A stretch of DNA of 64,000 nucleotides from Chitinophagales bacterium 33-2 (GTDB lineage Bacteria; Bacteroidota; Bacteroidia; Chitinophagales; Chitinophagaceae). The notes beneath the pieces are model-generated. The model saw nothing but the letters and a program-made list of their open reading frames with translations, did not search any database and was not told where the DNA came from. The stretch lies in the NCBI GenBank assembly GCA_002050435.1, contig MWYV01000032.1, positions 1 to 64,000 of the forward strand, given 5' to 3'. How positions within the stretch are numbered: the first letter of the stretch is position 1; every line of letters begins with the position of its first letter. The translations under genes and the position numbers were made by a program. Below are positions 7,891 through 16,784 of the stretch, piece by piece.

Positions 7891-10800
7891 TTAACGGGGA
7901 GCCGAGTCAGGCAATACGCCAGGGCGTTCAGGCAGAACAGGTTTTTGTCCGTAAACATTTTCCATATTCTCCATGTATTTCATGTATTGCTCCACATCCT
8001 GTGCATCATTTTCGAAAGCGCCATAAAATTCTGGTTTGGATGTCCGCAGGTAATTATAATATTCCCGCTGCTGGGTGAGGTCTTTCTTCAGTGCATCTCT
8101 TACTTTATTGGCAAGTTTCAGATGCCCGGCTTTAAACGCGGCTTCCATATAGAAGAGGGAGGTCTGGTTGTGTTGTTGAAACCTGCTTACCATTGCATAA
8201 GGAAGGCTTTCAGGAATGATCAGTTGTTCTGCTTTTTCAAGCAGGTTCACTGCTTCTTGTTTTCTTCCCCGATCAGCAAGATTAGCTGCCGCAAAAGCAT
8301 AGGTTTGCCTGATCGAGATCAGGTGACGCCTGTTCTCTTCATCAAAATAAACGCCTTTGCTCCCTGCATTCCCAGCCTGGAACACTGTTCTAAGCAAGCT
8401 ATCGGTTTTCTCTAAATCCATTGTCCTGGGTGAAGGCTGGCGTACAGAAGTTAACCTGTAGATCAACCCTTCCTGCCTCAAATAAGGGGTGATACCAATA
8501 CCAGAAGATTGAGGTGAGGTGAAGCAAATAGGTCGTTTCCAATTGTTGGAAGCAATAATATTCAACATCGTCAACTCATCCAGGGTGAGATAGGATTTTC
8601 CCTCAGGAATTTCCAGCATCAGGTGGCCTGTTGAAGCATCACCAGGGTTGGCCACATCATTTTGTGCCACTTCTGCCGGAACAGGAACGGTAAATCTTCT
8701 TACAGGGAAATTGTTGATCTTTTGCTGACGGCCTACCACATTTTTCATTACATCATACAGATCATAATACTTCGTCTGGTCGAATCCGCCAGCCTGGAAG
8801 GTTACGTAAGGAACGCCGCGAATCTGGTCAGCCGTCCAGATCACATCGATAGCCGGACTTTCATTCACCTTATATCTAAGCTGGTTAACATACCAGTCAA
8901 TTCCAAGCAAACTTGTATTCAGGATGCGGATATCAGGTCTCACGCCTTCTACTTCCTGGGCATACCATAATGGGTAAGTATCATTATCGCCATAGGTAAA
9001 CAGGATGGCGTTGGGCGGACAGCTCAATAAATAATTGCGTGCGAGGTCGGGCGCCAGGGTTTTATTATGGCGGTTATGATCATCCCATTCAACAGCTGCC
9101 ATTAACACCGGGACAAGTACTGTAATTGCTGTTGCAACAAGCGCTGCAGACTTGAGCGTTTTCCCGGTCATCTTTACAAGCATGGTGACACCATAAGTTA
9201 TGGCGCCGAATAACAATCCGCCAAGCAAGCATGATACAAACCCGCCACCAGTCATATGGTTCAGCGAACTTAAAAACAGGATGATAAAAGTGGTGAGGCT
9301 GCCATAAACAAGCACGTTTTTCAGGATCTTACTGTCTTCCACATCCCGGGCCATACGGACGAATGCAACTACTGAAAGACCGATCCAGATAGCAAAAGCA
9401 TAAAACGATCCAGCAAATGCGTAATCTCTTTCACGGGGCTGGTTACCTGCCTGGTTCAGGTAAATAACGACTGCAATACCTGTGAAGAAAAAGAGCAGGA
9501 AGGTAACGATCCAGTCTTTCCTGTCGCGGTAAAACTGGAACACACAACCAATGATCCCGAGTAAAAATGGAAGCAGAAAAAGTTTATTGTTTGCATTATT
9601 GGTTGTTAAGCTATCCGGGAGTTTCGACTGATCGCCCAGCCGCAGATCGTCCATGAATTTTATACCGGTGATCCAGTTGCCATCTCTCACATTTCCGCCG
9701 CCTTGTATATCATTTTGTTTTCCGGAAAAATTCCACATAAAATAGCGCCAGTACATGAAACCCATCTGGTAGGTGAACAACCAGTTCAGGTTTTCGCCAA
9801 AGGAAGGAACTTTTGCTGCGATGGGTGTTCCCGGTTGCACCACCTGGCCCCGCTGCACCTTAGGCGCAAAGTTATCAGGTAGCTGGTACGAGTCGGGTTT
9901 TCCGGATTCATCCTGTGTTTGAATGATGTTGCCCCCAACATTGGTTACAATACTCATTTGTCTTGCAGTGATCACTGGAATGTCGAGCCAGGCCATGTAG
10001 TAATCTGCATGTCCCTGTTCATTTGAAGCATCCCAAACGCGCGGAAAAACCTGAATGTCTTTACTGTCGTATTCGGGTTCGCGGTCGTAGCCTACTTCAA
10101 CATACTGGTCATCACCTTTTGCATAGCGCATCTTTCCATCTTTAGCACCAATTGGTGTGGCAAGAAAATGCGGCCCTGTGAGAATAGGTTGCGATCCATA
10201 TTGTTCACGACCCAGGTAATATACCAGGTTCATTGGATTATCAACATTGTTCATGTCGATGGAAGGGTTGGCATTGGATCGGATCATGGTGGTGATGTAG
10301 GCGGAATAACCGATCATCATAAAAGTCAGGCACCAGAGACCCAGCCTTAAAAAACTGTATCCTTTACTTCTTGCGTAACGCAGTCCCATAAAAATAAGGG
10401 CTGCCATCAATATAAAAAAGAATGTAAATCCTGAAAAGAAAGGAAGCCCAAACCCGTTTACGAACCAGATATCAAAACGGCCGGCCAGTTTCACCGTCCA
10501 TTGGATCACTACTACCTGGATCAGGCCAGTGATAACGCAACCGATTAAAAAAGCCAGGATCGCCCCATTTCTTGTGTATGGATATCTTTTAAAATAATAT
10601 ACCATTACAATCGCAGGTATGGCCAGTAGTCCGAGCAGGTGAATGCCGATGGATAGTCCCATCATAAAAAAGATGAACACGATCCAGCGGTCGGCGCGGT
10701 TACGTAAAAGCGGATCGCCTGCTGCTGCGTCATCAGCTCTTTCCCATTTTAAAATGCCCCAGAAAACCAGTGCCGTGAAAAATGATGAAAAAGCATACAC

Positions 10801-11235
10801 TTCCCCTTCAACAGCGCTGTACCAGAATGAATCGGTAAACGTATAAGCAAGTCCGCCCACAATGCCCGCACCCATGATCGACCAGGTCTGGTGGCCAGAA
10901 GGTTCTTCCAGTAAGCCAGAAGTAAGTTTACGTGCGAAATGTGTTATGGTCCAGAAGAGAAAAAGAATTGTAAATCCGCTTGCCAGTGCATTCATGATAT
11001 TCACGGCCATTGCAGCAGTGGTACCACTGTCACCAAACAGGATAATGAAGAACCTTCCAAGCAACACAAACAGGGGTGCGCCAGGCGGGTGCGGCATCTG
11101 CACTTTATAGGCTGATGCAATGAATTCTCCCGTATCCCAGAGACTACCTGTTTTTTCTGCAGTTAAAATGTAGGTCAGAGAGGCGATAAAGAACACTACC
11201 CAGCCGGTAATGTTATTGACTTTTCTGAAATTCAT
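7891..11235 (-). CDS. DUF2723 (TMEM260-type) GT-C glycosyltransferase-like membrane protein
   Basis: A protein of 1,114 residues with many membrane spans in the first two thirds and a soluble, TPR-like helical C-terminal region. The N-terminal first loop holds 'DTGEF' and 'HPPGAP', typical of DUF2723; acidic residues there are expected to bind metal and sugar donor in GT-C enzymes. 'NQPRERDYAF' and 'GDNDTYPLWY' are further conserved-looking family blocks. The family includes human TMEM260, a protein O-mannosyltransferase, so protein glycosylation is a reasonable but unproven role. The ATG at 11235 was preferred over TTG at 11253. A TAnnTTTG -7 box lies about 50 bases upstream. Confidence 0.85.
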   Translation of the reverse strand: MNFRKVNNITGWVVFFIASLTYILTAEKTGSLWDTGEFIASAYKVQMPHPPGAPLFVLLGRFFIILFGDSGTTAAMAVNIMNALASGFTILFLFWTITHFARKLTSGLLEEPSGHQTWSIMGAGIVGGLAYTFTDSFWYSAVEGEVYAFSSFFTALVFWGILKWERADDAAAGDPLLRNRADRWIVFIFFMMGLSIGIHLLGLLAIPAIVMVYYFKRYPYTRNGAILAFLIGCVITGLIQVVVIQWTVKLAGRFDIWFVNGFGLPFFSGFTFFFILMAALIFMGLRYARSKGYSFLRLGLWCLTFMMIGYSAYITTMIRSNANPSIDMNNVDNPMNLVYYLGREQYGSQPILTGPHFLATPIGAKDGKMRYAKGDDQYVEVGYDREPEYDSKDIQVFPRVWDASNEQGHADYYMAWLDIPVITARQMSIVTNVGGNIIQTQDESGKPDSYQLPDNFAPKVQRGQVVQPGTPIAAKVPSFGENLNWLFTYQMGFMYWRYFMWNFSGKQNDIQGGGNVRDGNWITGIKFMDDLRLGDQSKLPDSLTTNNANNKLFLLPFLLGIIGCVFQFYRDRKDWIVTFLLFFFTGIAVVIYLNQAGNQPRERDYAFAGSFYAFAIWIGLSVVAFVRMARDVEDSKILKNVLVYGSLTTFIILFLSSLNHMTGGGFVSCLLGGLLFGAITYGVTMLVKMTGKTLKSAALVATAITVLVPVLMAAVEWDDHNRHNKTLAPDLARNYLLSCPPNAILFTYGDNDTYPLWYAQEVEGVRPDIRILNTSLLGIDWYVNQLRYKVNESPAIDVIWTADQIRGVPYVTFQAGGFDQTKYYDLYDVMKNVVGRQQKINNFPVRRFTVPVPAEVAQNDVANPGDASTGHLMLEIPEGKSYLTLDELTMLNIIASNNWKRPICFTSPQSSGIGITPYLRQEGLIYRLTSVRQPSPRTMDLEKTDSLLRTVFQAGNAGSKGVYFDEENRRHLISIRQTYAFAAANLADRGRKQEAVNLLEKAEQLIIPESLPYAMVSRFQQHNQTSLFYMEAAFKAGHLKLANKVRDALKKDLTQQREYYNYLRTSKPEFYGAFENDAQDVEQYMKYMENMENVYGQKPVLPERPGVLPDSAPR

Positions 11236-11284
11236 ATTGTTTGGTTGGTTCAAAATTTTTGGTTCATCCCCTGTGAGATGGGTG

Positions 11285-11292
11285 CAAAAATA
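11285..11292 (-). promoter_or_regulatory. Bacteroidota-type -7 box (TATTTTTG) upstream of the DUF2723 gene
   Basis: Read on the minus strand the sequence is TATTTTTG, matching TAnnTTTG, 49 bases before the ATG. No convincing -33 TTTG is seen at the usual distance. Confidence 0.4.
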
Positions 11293-11382
11293 GGGAAGGA
11301 GCTAAATTAAGGGAAAAAGAGTTGCGGGGTTGGAGCTGGACAAGGTTCAATATAGTTTAACAATTGTTGAAGAAGTTCGGAT

Positions 11383-12213
11383 TTATTGTTCGAAAAACAC
11401 TTTGACCGTTTGGTAGAAAAGACGGTTCTGCACCATGGAGTTCACCTGCTGGCTGGCTTCATTGTATCCTTTTAATCCAAAAAGTCCGGCAGCATTGCCT
11501 TTATTGATAGCAATTTCCATGTATCCTGCGCTGTTGAACAGTACAAGTTTTTCTCCCTGCGGCACATCTGCATAGGAGCCACTGATCCTTTCAATCACTT
11601 CATCTCGCTTAAATACGATCTTGAACCTGCGGCCTTTTCTCTGTTCTTCAAACTGATCCTGCGTGATGTTTACAATTACATTTTCAAAATTGTCGATGAA
11701 GATGATCTGCCCCTCGATCCAGTCTTCACCCAGAGTTGGCCGTAAGGGATTTTTTTGAAGAAAGCTGGTATCAGGCGTTCCAATCTGGTGCATCGGGGCT
11801 CCATTGTTGATCTGCGTAATGGCCTTTGCGGCTACGTCCATACAATACAGTGTGTTCTTGATTGCCGTTTTTTCCAAAGGAATACCCAGCACCATTTCAG
11901 GCCTTTCTTCCAGTATCATACCCAAAAGTCCATTATCGGCACACACCAGGTATTGATTGTTATGAAAGGCCAGCAGCAGTTGTTCGGGTTTAGATTCGAA
12001 TAAATTTACCAGCACGATATGGTAAGTAAATTCAGGGAAATTTTTTATGGCGTTCCTGCACACATAAGCTGCCTGGGGATAATTGAATGGTGAAAGCCTG
12101 TGCGTAATGTCCACTATTTTAAAATCCGGGTTGATGCAAAGCAACCTTCCTTTCACGGCGCCTACAAGGTAGTCCTGTTCTCCAATATCAGATGTAAGCG
12201 TTAACAGTGGCAT
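11383..12213 (-). CDS. SAM hydrolase / SAM hydroxide adenosyltransferase (DUF62) family protein
   Basis: A 276-residue cytoplasmic protein of the fluorinase/chlorinase-like DUF62 family. Non-halogenating members cleave S-adenosylmethionine to adenosine and methionine. The N-terminal 'LTSDIGEQDYLVGAVKG' holds the Asp that contacts the ribose, and 'VDITHRLSPF' and 'CADNGLLG' are further family blocks. A halogenase-specific insertion is not apparent, so the hydrolase activity is more likely. It is 30 bases downstream of the SDR gene on the same strand, probably one transcript. Confidence 0.85.
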   Translation of the reverse strand: MPLLTLTSDIGEQDYLVGAVKGRLLCINPDFKIVDITHRLSPFNYPQAAYVCRNAIKNFPEFTYHIVLVNLFESKPEQLLLAFHNNQYLVCADNGLLGMILEERPEMVLGIPLEKTAIKNTLYCMDVAAKAITQINNGAPMHQIGTPDTSFLQKNPLRPTLGEDWIEGQIIFIDNFENVIVNITQDQFEEQRKGRRFKIVFKRDEVIERISGSYADVPQGEKLVLFNSAGYMEIAINKGNAAGLFGLKGYNEASQQVNSMVQNRLFYQTVKVFFEQ

Positions 12214-12243
12214 CGGGAATATTATATTATCAAAATCTACGGA

Positions 12244-13053
12244 TTATTTTATCAATTTACCATTCTTAAAAAAGAAATTCTTTACGAGCTTGTCGGCAAG
12301 TGCTGGAAAAAATTTATTCATAAAAACGGTGCGCTTTCCTTTAAAGGTCAGCACAAGACTTCTATTATTATTTTGAATGGCTTTGGCAATATGCAGGGCA
12401 CATGCTTCAGGTGTCATCAGTTTATTTTCATCAAGAGGTGTTTCTCCCTGTGCCGACCCATCTTCGGTAAGCGCGGCATTCCTGATGTTGGAAGCAGTGA
12501 ATCCAGGCGAAACCCACATCACATTCACCCCATCATCCATCAGTTCTGTGCGAATCGCCTCCAGCCAGCCCTGCAAAGCAAACTTTGAAGCAGAATATCC
12601 GCTTCTGCCAGGCAAACCGCGGTAGCCAGCAATGGAAGAAATGCCAACTATGGTTCCTTTTCTTTCAATAATAGACTGCAATGCAAATTTTGTACAGTAC
12701 ACGGCTCCAAAAAAATTAATATCCATCACTTTTCGCAATACATCCACTTCTACATCTTTTAATAAGGCCCGCATGGAGATGCCCGCATTATTGATCAGTA
12801 TATCGATGCCACCAAAAGCTTTTAATGTAGAATGAATAAAGTGCCTGCAATCGTTTTCATTACTCACATCAGCAACAATGGTATGTAGTGGAAAGGAGGG
12901 AAAAGAAGATTGCAAAGCATAGAGTTTATCGTGGTTTCTCCCGCAGGTTGCCACTTTTGCTCCTTTTGATAAAAATAGCTGCACGAGTGCCTTGCCAATT
13001 CCATCCGTACCTCCTGTGATCACAACAACTTTATTACTAAAATGATCGGACAT
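12244..13053 (-). CDS. Short-chain dehydrogenase/reductase (SDR)
   Basis: A 269-residue classical SDR. The Rossmann nucleotide loop 'TGGTDGIG' is at residues 13-20, 'NNAG' near 88-91, the catalytic Ser around 139-140, and 'YSASK' gives Tyr153 and Lys157. The later 'VSPGFTASNIRN' is the usual PG segment after the active site. The substrate cannot be told from sequence; relatives reduce ketones or act on lipids. It is the first gene of a probable two-gene transcript with the SAM hydrolase, and a -7 box lies just upstream. Confidence 0.9.
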   Translation of the reverse strand: MSDHFSNKVVVITGGTDGIGKALVQLFLSKGAKVATCGRNHDKLYALQSSFPSFPLHTIVADVSNENDCRHFIHSTLKAFGGIDILINNAGISMRALLKDVEVDVLRKVMDINFFGAVYCTKFALQSIIERKGTIVGISSIAGYRGLPGRSGYSASKFALQGWLEAIRTELMDDGVNVMWVSPGFTASNIRNAALTEDGSAQGETPLDENKLMTPEACALHIAKAIQNNNRSLVLTFKGKRTVFMNKFFPALADKLVKNFFFKNGKLIK

Positions 13054-13067
13054 AAACTTCCTTTGCG

Positions 13068-13075
13068 CAAACCTA
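13068..13075 (-). promoter_or_regulatory. Bacteroidota-type -7 box (TAGGTTTG) upstream of the SDR gene
   Basis: On the minus strand the sequence reads TAGGTTTG, matching TAnnTTTG, 14 bases before the ATG at 13053. This implies a very short leader. No clear -33 element is visible. Confidence 0.4.
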
Positions 13076-13190
13076 AAAGAAAATAAAGATTGTTGGAAGA
13101 GAAGTTTTAGAAACTGAGTTCAGGGGTTATCATCTCCAGTTCAGATATATCTTTTATTTTTGAAGGAATTCAACCTTAAATCATTTCCTG

Positions 13191-13760
13191 ATGTGGAAAT
13201 TAATTTTTTTGTTCTTCCTCATAATGATCTTTTCTGGCTGCAATATGCGGGAAAGAGAACGCCAGCTTGATCAGAGAAGTGCTGCACTCGACCAAAAAGA
13301 ACAGGAACTTGTACTAAAAGAAAGAAGTCTTCAATTAAAAGAAGAAGAACTTCTGAAAAAGGAGCAGCAGGCTGATAGTATTAAACTGGTTGACACAACA
13401 GCTGTGTACAATCCCGGGCTGGTGGGAATCTGGTCTGTACGCATGGTGGGCACTGAAGCCACCTGCCCTGGTTCTGCCGTGGGGGATACTAAAACAGAAA
13501 CCTGGCACCTATCTTACCAGAACAACAATATACTTGTGAAAGCCATGACAGGCGACCAGCTGGTAAGAGTTTACAGCGGAACGTACAACGGAAAAACCAT
13601 TGAACTTTCTGAAGACAGGGAAAGTAGTGCCGCTACTCCATCCACCAGTATGATCGTAAGGTTAAGGATCATGAACCAAAACCTCCTTGAAGGACAAAGA
13701 GAGATCTTGCGCGATGCCCAGTGTAAGATCGTTTATTCAGTTCAAATGACAAGGCAGTAG
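13191..13760 (+). CDS. Lipoprotein with coiled-coil stalk, function unknown
   Basis: A 189-residue protein with a lipoprotein signal ('LIMIFSGC', lipid-bearing Cys at 17). A heptad-like charged helix follows at about residues 20-60, rich in Glu, Lys, Gln and Leu, then a soluble domain ('GIWSVRMVGTEATCPGS') that ends at the C-terminus. The layout is a membrane-anchored stalk with a globular head. The head contains two cysteines that could pair. It precedes the antiporter gene by 16 bases on the same strand, so the two may be co-transcribed. The family is not recognised. Confidence 0.8.
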   Translation: MWKLIFLFFLIMIFSGCNMRERERQLDQRSAALDQKEQELVLKERSLQLKEEELLKKEQQADSIKLVDTTAVYNPGLVGIWSVRMVGTEATCPGSAVGDTKTETWHLSYQNNNILVKAMTGDQLVRVYSGTYNGKTIELSEDRESSAATPSTSMIVRLRIMNQNLLEGQREILRDAQCKIVYSVQMTRQ

Positions 13761-13776
13761 CATTTTAAAAATCATT

Positions 13777-15939
13777 ATGATTTTATTATCCGACGTAAAT
13801 TTCTCGCTTCCTCTCAGCAACCCGGTGATCATATTTTCGCTGGTGTTGTTCATCATATTGTTTGCACCTATTTTATTTAATAAGATCAAGGTGCCGCATA
13901 TTATCGGGCTGATCCTGGCCGGTATCATCGTTGGTCCTTATGGTTTTAATTTATTGCTGCGCGACAGCAGCATCGTCTTGTTTGGTACAGTAGGATTGTT
14001 GTACATCATGTTCTCCGCAGGGCTTGAGATTGACCTCGATGAATTTAAAAAGAACCGGGGTAAAAGCCTTGTATTTGGATTGTACACTTTTATCATTCCA
14101 ATGGTATTGGGAGTTTTTGCCGCTTATTATCTACTCCGTTTCAGTATTGAATCGTCCATTCTGCTCGCAAGTATGTTTGCCTCACACACCTTACTTGCCT
14201 ATCCTATTGCAAGTAAATATGGTATTGCTTCCATCAGGTCGGTGACGCTCTCAATAGGGGGCACCATTTTAACCGATATACTTGCACTTCTGGTACTGGC
14301 AGGTGTTATAGGAATGACAAGGGGTGAGATCGGCAGTGCTTTCTGGATTAAGCTCACTGTATCCTCTTTTATTTTTGGGATCATCGTTTTCATGATCTTT
14401 CCTATTATCGCAAGATGGTTCTTTAAAACCTTTGAAGACCATGTATCCCAATACATTTTTGTGCTGGCCATGGTTTTCCTTGGCTCTTTCCTTGCTGAAG
14501 TTGCAGGACTGGAAGCAATTATCGGGGCCTTTCTTTCCGGACTGGCATTGAACAGATTCATACCGCACTCCTCTGCGCTGATGAACCGGATTGATTTTGT
14601 AGGAAATGCATTTTTCATTCCTTTCTTTCTGATCAGCGTTGGAATGCTTGTAGATTTTAAAGTGATCTTCAAAGGACTTGGAGCACTTAAAGTTGCTGGC
14701 GTAATGATCGTGATCGCCATTCTCTCTAAATGGTTAGCTGCCTTACTCACTCAAAAAACATTTAAACTTTCAAGAGATGAAAGACAAATGATCTTTGGGC
14801 TCAGTACAGCAAGGGTTGGCGCCACCCTCGCAGTGGTATTGGTTGGTTATAATATTATCGTTGGTGAAACTGCAACAGGAGATCCCATAAGGTTATTGAA
14901 TGAAGATGTGCTCAACGGAACGGTTCTGATGATATTAATTACCTGTACCATCAGTTCTTTTATAGTTGAAAAAGCTTCGCAAAGACTCGCCCTGAAAGAG
15001 GAAAATGCACCCGGTGAAAATGCCTCAGCAGAAAAGATACTCATCTCTTTAGCTTATCCTGAAACCGTAGTAGAACTGGTAGATTTAGGGCTGATGCTTC
15101 GCCCTAAGAACAGCACAATCCCGGTTTATGCCTTGCATATTGTGAGTGAGGAAAGTGATAATGGCAATACCCATATTCTTGGAAAGAAGATGATGGAAAA
15201 AGCCATCAATCGCGCAGCGGCTACGGAGGATACTATATTCCCGCTTTCCAGGTTTGATGTAAATATCAGTAACGGGATCGTATACACGATTAAAGAGCAA
15301 AATATCACAGATGTGCTCATCGGTCTTCACAGGGAAGCAAAGCAGAATGATTTTCTTGGACCCGTTGCGGAAAAGATCCTGAAAAGAACTTTCGAAACCA
15401 TTTACATTTACAAAAGCATTCAGCCGCTTAGTACGCTGAAAAGAATGTTGGTGGTGGTGCCGCCTGAAGCCGAGCTGGAACCTGGATTTAACCACTGGTA
15501 CACGAAACTGCAAACAATTGCCAGGGAATCTGGTTTGGCTATCAGATTTTTTGCCGCACCAAAAACGATAAATGAAATTAAGGCCCAGGAACTGCTTTTA
15601 AAAAATTCAGTAAAAACCGAGTACAATAATTTTACAAACTGGGAAGACTTTTTACTTTTTTCAGGCGAATTAAAAACCAATGATCTTTTTGTAATAGTTG
15701 CTTCAAGGAAAGGACATGTATCCTATATTCAGCACCTGGATAAAATGCCTTATTATCTGTCAAATTATTTTCATAACAACAGCTTCCTTCTTTTATACCC
15801 TATGCAAACAGAGCATGGTGTAAAGATGGAGGACATCGGGCATGTTGACAGCACCCTTATTGAAACCATTTCCGGAAAAGGGAGTGCTGTAAGTAAGGCA
15901 GGTGGTTTTTTCAAGCGCCTGTTTACAAAACAGCAATAA
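13777..15939 (+). CDS. CPA2-family cation:proton antiporter with C-terminal universal-stress-like region
   Basis: A 720-residue inner-membrane protein. The first 400 or so residues form about a dozen hydrophobic segments of the Na+/H+ or K+/H+ exchanger fold ('VPHIIGLILAGIIVGPYG', 'SAGLEIDLDEF', 'LEAIIGAFLSGLALN'). From about residue 410 the chain is soluble and resembles universal stress protein domains, probably a cytoplasmic regulatory part. There is no TrkA-N nucleotide-binding domain of the KefB/KefC kind. The exchanged ion (Na+ or K+) cannot be decided. It follows the lipoprotein gene closely and ends facing the methyltransferase gene. Confidence 0.9.
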   Translation: MILLSDVNFSLPLSNPVIIFSLVLFIILFAPILFNKIKVPHIIGLILAGIIVGPYGFNLLLRDSSIVLFGTVGLLYIMFSAGLEIDLDEFKKNRGKSLVFGLYTFIIPMVLGVFAAYYLLRFSIESSILLASMFASHTLLAYPIASKYGIASIRSVTLSIGGTILTDILALLVLAGVIGMTRGEIGSAFWIKLTVSSFIFGIIVFMIFPIIARWFFKTFEDHVSQYIFVLAMVFLGSFLAEVAGLEAIIGAFLSGLALNRFIPHSSALMNRIDFVGNAFFIPFFLISVGMLVDFKVIFKGLGALKVAGVMIVIAILSKWLAALLTQKTFKLSRDERQMIFGLSTARVGATLAVVLVGYNIIVGETATGDPIRLLNEDVLNGTVLMILITCTISSFIVEKASQRLALKEENAPGENASAEKILISLAYPETVVELVDLGLMLRPKNSTIPVYALHIVSEESDNGNTHILGKKMMEKAINRAAATEDTIFPLSRFDVNISNGIVYTIKEQNITDVLIGLHREAKQNDFLGPVAEKILKRTFETIYIYKSIQPLSTLKRMLVVVPPEAELEPGFNHWYTKLQTIARESGLAIRFFAAPKTINEIKAQELLLKNSVKTEYNNFTNWEDFLLFSGELKTNDLFVIVASRKGHVSYIQHLDKMPYYLSNYFHNNSFLLLYPMQTEHGVKMEDIGHVDSTLIETISGKGSAVSKAGGFFKRLFTKQQ

Positions 15940-15968
15940 GAGGCCTGTTCTTTTATGATCGTGGAATC

Positions 15969-16592
15969 TCAGTTCATTTTTAATACAAAAATGGAGATGT
16001 GCACATCTTCCTGCATTTCATTCACCCTGTATGCTTCCTTTGATTGAACATATTGCTGTATGGAAGCAATAAAATCTTTTGCAGCCAGTCGCTGAGGTGT
16101 TGCAAGAATGATCGTTGAACCGTTTGCTAAAATGTGTTGAAACAATTTGTACAATTCCGGGAATGCGCCCGGATCATAATTTACATCACTGAATAACCAG
16201 ATATCAGCAACTATGCCGGAAGGAATGTTGCGCCAGTCCATTTGCTGTGCATGCACATTATTTGATCCAAGAAAAACAATATTCTTTTTTTGAAGTTCAA
16301 CTGCTTCAAAAGACTGATCACTTACAATAATTTTATCTGCAAGGGTTGCCGCAGCAAAAGAAGGAAGTCCAATACCGGCTCCAATTTCTACAATCGATTT
16401 TTTGCGGAACATGACTTCATGTTCATCAATAAATTGGGATAGGGCGATGGCTGAATCCCAGATCTTTGACCAGTAGGGGAAATCGATTTCCTTTTGCTGA
16501 TAAGCCAGCCGGACCTTTTCCGGATCGATGATCAATAACCTTATTACGCGGGATGCAATCCGAATCTCAATTGTTTGCAGGTTGAACAACAC
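15969..16592 (-). CDS. Class I SAM-dependent methyltransferase, METTL21/lysine-methyltransferase-like
   Basis: A 207-residue cytoplasmic protein. The SAM-binding motif I is 'IVEIGAGIGLPSF', the acidic motif II 'IIVSDQS', and 'DVNYDP' sits where METTL21-type protein lysine methyltransferases have a D-x-x-Y-D-like block. 'PYWSKIWDSAIALSQF' before motif I is also typical of that group. The target protein is unknown. The start is a GTG at 16592; no ATG lies near. It is convergent with the antiporter gene. Confidence 0.75.
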   Translation of the reverse strand: MLFNLQTIEIRIASRVIRLLIIDPEKVRLAYQQKEIDFPYWSKIWDSAIALSQFIDEHEVMFRKKSIVEIGAGIGLPSFAAATLADKIIVSDQSFEAVELQKKNIVFLGSNNVHAQQMDWRNIPSGIVADIWLFSDVNYDPGAFPELYKLFQHILANGSTIILATPQRLAAKDFIASIQQYVQSKEAYRVNEMQEDVHISIFVLKMN

Positions 16593-16760
16593 CGGGCAAA
16601 GATGAGAAAGCTATTAAAAAAGAAAAAATTTCAATTAAATCAATTATTTACCTCCTATCACAATTAGAGGGAAGTCCACGGAAAGAAAAAGATTCAATGA
16701 AATTGCCAGAGGATCACTTAAAGCTTTGTTCTTTTATGGGGCCTCATATCGAAAAAGGAA
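16593..16760. other. Intergenic, nothing recognised
   Basis: AT-rich sequence between the start of the methyltransferase gene and the repeat-bounded element. No coding sequence or stable hairpin was recognised. GAGGGAAGTCC at 16667-16677 resembles the RNase P RNA signature by chance only. Confidence 0.4.
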
Positions 16761-16782
16761 TAGTCAATTGTCAATAGTCAAT
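16761..16782. repeat. Short GTCAAT repeats at the left edge of element L
   Basis: TAGTCAATTGTCAATAGTCA contains repeated TCAAT units. The complementary orientation (ATTGAC) occurs at 17371-17433 on the other side of the element, so the element sits between inverted arrays of the same unit. Confidence 0.65.
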
Positions 16783-16784
16783 CA

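Noticed and set aside
7795-8415. 206-codon plus-strand frame opposite the DUF2723 gene
   Set aside because: It is the complement of a well-supported gene; the residue composition (Cys/Phe/His rich) is typical of antisense frames.
14199-14750. 183-codon minus-strand frame opposite the antiporter gene
   Set aside because: It lies wholly in a coherent membrane protein and has no family likeness.
16667-16677. GAGGGAAGTCC, similar to the RNase P RNA signature
   Set aside because: The surrounding sequence lacks the other conserved RNase P elements (no matching P4 partner or ACAGAAA-type end), so the match is by chance.
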